In this document: positions 60,237 through 64,000 of the stretch, piece by piece
Numbering within the stretch: position 1 is the first letter of the stretch
Layout: each line of letters opens with the position of its first letter
From: Paracyclopina nana
Lineage: Eukaryota > Arthropoda > Copepoda > Cyclopoida > Cyclopettidae
Direction of reading: 5' to 3'
DNA: 64,000 bases
Assembly (NCBI GenBank): GCA_019096065.1
Contig: JAGUCH010000003.1
Span: 4,898,001-4,962,000 of the forward strand
Made by a program: the position numbers and the translations under genes
Notes under the pieces: model-generated
The model's database searches: none
What the model was told of the DNA's origin: nothing
What the model saw: only the letters and a program-made list of their open reading frames with translations

Positions 60237-61265
60237 TTACATGAACTCTCGTCTGAAATCGACTTCTTTCAGGGTTTCTTTAGCCTTCATTCTCTGCTGT
60301 ATCTTTTTTCCTATGGTTGAGGATCTTTCAGAGCGGTCGCTCTTTGTCGGATTGACGACGCTTTTCGCATCATAGGGTTGGAAGTGGGTGACCTTCTTGT
60401 TACTCGGCTTCGTCTCGTGAAGTCCCAGACCATGTCGGTCTCTTTTGAGTACTGTCTTCACTGGATACAGCTTGCCACTTTTCCCGGGAGGACCGAGTCC
60501 TTTGTTGCTTTGCCAGCCAGTGTTCAACATGATTTGAAAGCCTTTATTGGCCTCGGGGATCACGTAATGTACTTTTACCTCACTATTAGGCCCAGCCTCA
60601 TTAAACTGGTGCAAAGTTGATGTCAAGTGTGAATTGTAGCTTTCTTCAGTCATGTCTTGCAAATTGCAAGTTTCGCACTTTAGATCCTTACGAGGCTTTT
60701 TCTCTCGACGCGATTTCTCCTTTTTTTGTCGGTGCCTCAATAATTCCCGGATTCGGTCATTTATGGCCAAAGACATGCACGAATTGCCAGCTTTGTCAAC
60801 AATCGCACTATCAGCCTTATTATCAACGAGATACTTCACGCTCTCAACTGAACCGGCCTTTGCTGCTGACATTAAAAGAGTCCAACCATAAGAATCTTTG
60901 ATATTGATCAGTTCGGGGCGAGACTGCAATGCATCAGCAATAAAGGTCACGTCGTCGTTCAGAGCGGCTTTAAACAAGTCACTTTCTCTCACGTTCATGC
61001 TCAATTCGAGCTTTCTGTCATTTGCGCTTGAGCGCTTCTTTTTAGCTGGGTTTTTTTTCATAACCACTTTATTTGCGGATGAAGAGGCGGGTTCACTTAT
61101 GACACTTTCGTAAAATGCTCGGACTTCGGATCCAGCTAATGTCTTTTCGGCCACAGCTTTTGCTTCGGCAGCCTTTTCACTGTCTTCGCTAGAAGCCTTG
61201 ACAAAGACCTTTCTTTGGAAAGGCACAGTAGCCAAGGCCCGCCAATTAGGATGAAATTGCTCCAT
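60237..61265 (-). CDS. GPANK1: G-patch and ankyrin-repeat protein GPANK1
   Basis: Single exon, 342 residues. Ankyrin repeats lie in the middle (DSYGWTLLMSAAKAGSVESVKYLVDN, then KAGNSCMSLAI), followed by a C2H2-like CETCNLQDMTEESYNSHLTS..H, a G-patch (FQIMLNTGWQSNKGLGPPGKSG) and a KR-rich tail. This is the domain order of GPANK1. G-patch proteins activate DEAH helicases. The ATG (61263-61265) comes 2 bp after the FRG1 stop, so it is most likely the third cistron of a GPKOW-FRG1-GPANK1 unit. Confidence 0.88.
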   Translation of the reverse strand: MEQFHPNWRALATVPFQRKVFVKASSEDSEKAAEAKAVAEKTLAGSEVRAFYESVISEPASSSANKVVMKKNPAKKKRSSANDRKLELSMNVRESDLFKAALNDDVTFIADALQSRPELINIKDSYGWTLLMSAAKAGSVESVKYLVDNKADSAIVDKAGNSCMSLAINDRIRELLRHRQKKEKSRREKKPRKDLKCETCNLQDMTEESYNSHLTSTLHQFNEAGPNSEVKVHYVIPEANKGFQIMLNTGWQSNKGLGPPGKSGKLYPVKTVLKRDRHGLGLHETKPSNKKVTHFQPYDAKSVVNPTKSDRSERSSTIGKKIQQRMKAKETLKEVDFRREFM

Positions 61266-61267
61266 GG

Positions 61268-62071
61268 TTACTTGCAATAGCGATCGGCCTTCATTTTGGC
61301 TCTCCTGTCAAGCAAAGCTTCGTGCAAATATCCTTGGTCCTTGGCCTTCACCAAATCAGTACGGTCCTCATTGCAAAGTTTGATCTTGTGATCTTGAAAT
61401 TTTTGGAACTTTTTCACATAATTCAGCTCAATTTGCCCAACATTGCCTTTTTCCTCGTCGGGTACGTACACCTCTTTCTCTTCTTCTCGTTGGGTGTTGG
61501 TTCGGATTTTGATCATTTCAGTAGTGCCAGCTTTCATTTGCGTGCACTCGATACTCTCGTCCTCATCGTCCACAGTCAGAAACTTACTATTTGCTCCCAT
61601 CAAAGCCAACTTGCCTTCTTGAAACACTGGCTCCCATTGTTCCATGCCTCCGACAGCATCCGAAATCCCAAACACTTTACCCCCAGGATTGACTCTCAAG
61701 TACTTGTTGAATCCTGATTTCAAGGCAACTTTGGTGTCATTCACCTTGATGGCCACAAGAACTTCCTCTGGATCTGGACCCTGGCCTTCGTCCTTCTTCG
61801 CTCCTAGGGTAAAAGTTCCGTCGTCAAGAGCTTTTACATAGCAATGATCTCCAAACTCAATAGCTACTGGCCCATTGATTTGGCTCAAGTCATTTGTGGC
61901 CCACCAGCCTCCGTGAGCCTCTCGATCCTTAGCAATCAAGTTTCTCTGAGCGGAGGCCTCGGACTCTTCGTGCTTTCGCTTCTTCGCCTTTTTCTTGTCC
62001 TTCTTAGATGTCTTCTTTTCACCTTTCAACTTAAGCTTTCCAGACGATCGAACACTATACAGATCGTCCAT
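61268..62071 (-). CDS. FRG1: FRG1, splicing-associated actin-bundling protein
   Basis: Single exon, 267 residues. A Lys-rich nuclear localisation N-terminus (LKLKGEKKTSKKDKKKAKKR) is followed by the FRG1 fascin-like beta-trefoil (GGWWATNDLSQINGPVAIE, YVKALDDGTFTLG, GFNKYLRV) and a C-terminal basic tail. FRG1 is found in spliceosomal C complexes and in nucleoli and Cajal bodies. The start ATG lies 28 bp after the GPKOW stop; those 28 bp end in ttttacttttccag-gt, a strong splice-acceptor-like tract just before the ATG. Confidence 0.95.
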   Translation of the reverse strand: MDDLYSVRSSGKLKLKGEKKTSKKDKKKAKKRKHEESEASAQRNLIAKDREAHGGWWATNDLSQINGPVAIEFGDHCYVKALDDGTFTLGAKKDEGQGPDPEEVLVAIKVNDTKVALKSGFNKYLRVNPGGKVFGISDAVGGMEQWEPVFQEGKLALMGANSKFLTVDDEDESIECTQMKAGTTEMIKIRTNTQREEEKEVYVPDEEKGNVGQIELNYVKKFQKFQDHKIKLCNEDRTDLVKAKDQGYLHEALLDRRAKMKADRYCK

Positions 62072-62099
62072 ACCTGGAAAAGTAAAAACATAAAAGGGA
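62072..62099 (-). promoter_or_regulatory. 28-bp intercistronic spacer with acceptor-like tract
   Basis: Between the GPKOW stop and the FRG1 ATG the minus strand reads a pyrimidine-rich run ending in ccag followed by gtATG. This is the form of a trans-splice acceptor at the head of a downstream operon gene. No poly(A) signal fits in the spacer. Confidence 0.5.
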
Positions 62100-63503
62100 T
62101 TAGATGTAGTCAGAGATATCGCCAGTAACTTCGCATATGTCATCAAAATACAGCTTTAATACTTCTTCTTTATCAGGCAAAATTCGGATTGCAGCCAGTT
62201 CCCTTTTATCATCTTTTTTGAGTATTTCAGCGACTTTTCCTCTGTGCTCAGATCCCCTTACTACCATGACGAGAGCCATGTCGTCTTTTGGGATAACAGT
62301 TTCAACATCATAGGGGTTGATGTCATCCAAAATTCTTCCAGATTCAGTTAAGCATTCAATTTGCTCAGGGCTGATGACGTCGGTGATGATCACTTTTTGC
62401 TTATAGTACTTGGACCTTTTGTCAACAATGCGTACCCTCAGTCTAGGTCGGACCCACGCTGATTTTCTTGACTTTTTACTCGATGACACATGCTTCTCAC
62501 GACTGTCACTTGACTGTTGTTGCTCTTTTGGAAGATCGACATGTGTTCTTTTCTTGGAATCTGACCATTCTTTTTCCCGCTTCTTCTGCTTCTCATTGTA
62601 CTCTTCGTACATGTCTTTGTTAATGACATTTTTGTACTTTTCAAACTCTGTCTTGGTTACGAGTGCAATGCAGTTCTCTGACACTGACACAGCCTTTCCA
62701 TGGACTCTGATAAACACTCGGGCAGACTCATCGTCGAACCCATCCACCTCGCCATATTGGCCTTTTTGAGATCCCGACTGAATGTATACAAAAGCGCCCT
62801 TTTTCAGCACCAATTCGTCTTCTTTCCTTTTTGAGTCTTTGCTACCATTTTTCTGGTCCGATGAAGTCTTAGGTTTGGGAATGGAAGCCCCAAGTCCAAG
62901 TCCCTTAGGCCTCACAACAGGCTCAATACAATCAATTTTGGCCTTTCTAAAACCGCCAATACCTTCATTCGCATTGAACCCCATGCCTTTCAACATAGCC
63001 ATTCCGAAACCCTCAACAGGAATGGATTCATAGTCGTCTCGACTAGAAACTTCTGGTCTGGTCGCGAGATCAGCTTCAAAGAGAGCTTTGTCATCAAGTA
63101 GATCTTCTTCTTTAGCTTGCAATGGAATGATCAGATTCTCGTTAGGCTTCTCTTCGTTCTCCTTATGTTCCTGCCAAGTTCGAGATTCTTCAATGAGTGC
63201 TTGCGCCGCTCGTTCTTCTTCAGTGTACTCTTTGTTCTCAACACTCGGTTTAGCGTCATTTTCACCAGCTTTCTTGGGTGCTAATTTGTAAGTATTTCCC
63301 TTGCACGGAATTATGAGCTCTTTCTTGATTTCCTTTTTCTTTGTTCCTTTTATTTCGGACCGGTTGACCTCGAGGATGAAATCAGTCTCGTCTCTTGCCT
63401 CTTTAGTAGAATCATCACGAATCAGCGACTCTACTAGCTTTGGAGCACTTTTCTTAGCGAACCCGAACGAAAATGAAGGCTTCTTTTCGCTCTCTTCTGC
63501 CAT
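62100..63503 (-). CDS. GPKOW: spliceosomal G-patch/KOW protein GPKOW
   Basis: Single exon, 467 residues, starting MAEESEKKPSFSFGFAKK. The first ATG after an in-frame GTG is used. The G-patch-like segment (FGMAMLKGMGFNANEGIGGF, about 165-185) and PKGLGLGA lie in the first half. Two KOW motifs follow: GAFVYIQSGSQKGQYGEVDGF and, near the end, LVMVVRGSEHRGKVAEIL. This is the complete GPKOW/Spp2 arrangement. The protein binds the DEAH helicase DHX16 (Prp2) through its G-patch and acts in spliceosome activation. It is the first gene of the three-cistron run. Confidence 0.95.
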   Translation of the reverse strand: MAEESEKKPSFSFGFAKKSAPKLVESLIRDDSTKEARDETDFILEVNRSEIKGTKKKEIKKELIIPCKGNTYKLAPKKAGENDAKPSVENKEYTEEERAAQALIEESRTWQEHKENEEKPNENLIIPLQAKEEDLLDDKALFEADLATRPEVSSRDDYESIPVEGFGMAMLKGMGFNANEGIGGFRKAKIDCIEPVVRPKGLGLGASIPKPKTSSDQKNGSKDSKRKEDELVLKKGAFVYIQSGSQKGQYGEVDGFDDESARVFIRVHGKAVSVSENCIALVTKTEFEKYKNVINKDMYEEYNEKQKKREKEWSDSKKRTHVDLPKEQQQSSDSREKHVSSSKKSRKSAWVRPRLRVRIVDKRSKYYKQKVIITDVISPEQIECLTESGRILDDINPYDVETVIPKDDMALVMVVRGSEHRGKVAEILKKDDKRELAAIRILPDKEEVLKLYFDDICEVTGDISDYI

Positions 63504-64000
63504 ACTCACGATACAGCTGCTAAACGTTTCAATTTTAAATCTTAGTCAAACTTGTAAATAAGAGAAATGTTATAGTTTAATTTGAAATTTACTCGCTAAA
63601 AACTTTCGAAAAAAGCCCAAATCCTGCCATATCTGAACGACATGGAATCAAAACAAACAGGGCTGAGAAGTGTAAGTAAGTCGCCCTACTTTTAAGGCAT
63701 CAAACAAAAAAATTATTTCCTCTCATGAAATATGCTGCCAAAATTTCGTATGATTTTTAGTTATATGATTTTTTTAAAAATTTTTTACATTCAATCTAAA
63801 ATATTTTTAGAGGTATGATTGATCAGATTCATGAAAGCCCCAAAATAACTTTAGGTTCGGGCTCTATTTTCGCTCCGTGAAGATCGATAATTTGGCAGCC
63901 CGGGCAGATTTGAAAGAAATCGTGAAGCCCGCCGTCATTTTACAAAGCTTGGGAGGCAACATGTCATCAGCTTGAAATATTATCAGAATGTCATCCCGAA
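63504..64000. other. upstream flank of the GPKOW-FRG1-GPANK1 run
   Basis: About 500 bp to the window edge. It is the likely promoter region of the gene run. No repeat or exon is recognised. Confidence 0.35.

Noticed and set aside
60237..61277. GPANK1 start 12 bp upstream overlapping the FRG1 stop
   Set aside because: That start codon would be TTG; the first ATG is at 61263-61265, 2 bp after the FRG1 stop.

Overview
The window is nuclear DNA of an invertebrate animal. Genes are split by short GT-AG introns (almost all 50-82 bp, one of 185 bp), about 18 protein genes sit in roughly 45 kb of genic sequence, and the rest is repeats. The proteins are animal orthologues. The hnRNP M protein resembles the arthropod rumpelstiltskin type, and the gypsy-like retroelement carries an env-like gene of a kind I associate with crustacean genomes. 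I infer an arthropod, perhaps a crustacean, but the species cannot be fixed from sequence alone.

Layout. 0-3.6 kb is repeat-rich: a tRNA-Glu-headed SINE in two copies (one split by a nested insertion), two hairpin elements and a Tc1-like MITE. 3.6-5.2 kb (-) encodes a TSP1-domain 7TM receptor. 6.4-7.9 kb (+) is an acidic orphan gene. 8.8-11 kb (-) is an SLC22 transporter. 11.5-12.6 kb (-) is PSMD14. 13.2-16.6 kb is a mitochondrial cluster: NDUFB4 (+), then GFM2 and FXN (-), whose coding sequences overlap. 17.8-22.9 kb (-) is TRIP11/GMAP-210. 24.1-25.0 kb (+) is a CIPC-like gene, 25.4-26.3 kb (-) a secreted Cys-rich protein and 26.6-27.5 kb (-) a ten-finger C2H2 protein. 28.1-28.9 kb (+) is COMMD4, 29.6-31.5 kb (+) HNRNPM and 35.1-36.6 kb (+) DDX47.

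From 36,729 to 42,545 lies a 5.8 kb foldback-type element. It has near-perfect terminal inverted repeats, an 8-bp target-site duplication, arms made of ~210-bp tandem repeats in opposite orientation, and a core of a different 169-170-bp satellite. It is inserted 82 bp upstream of a divergent 7TM gene (42.6-43.7 kb, +). ATP5PF (+) and a secreted CNTNAP-like/C1q protein (-) follow. 46.1-55 kb holds a dispersed repeat and a decayed Ty3/gypsy element with RT-RNaseH, a tandemly duplicated integrase and an env-like gene. 55.5-56.6 kb is a 16-bp minisatellite in two inverted blocks. 57.7-60.1 kb (+) is a DEAH helicase.

The right end (60.2-63.5 kb, -) is a tight three-gene run, GPKOW-FRG1-GPANK1, with gaps of 28 and 2 bp and a splice-acceptor-like tract in front of FRG1. 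It looks like an operon of splicing-related proteins. Together with the FXN/GFM2 overlap this suggests polycistronic transcription, possibly with spliced-leader trans-splicing.
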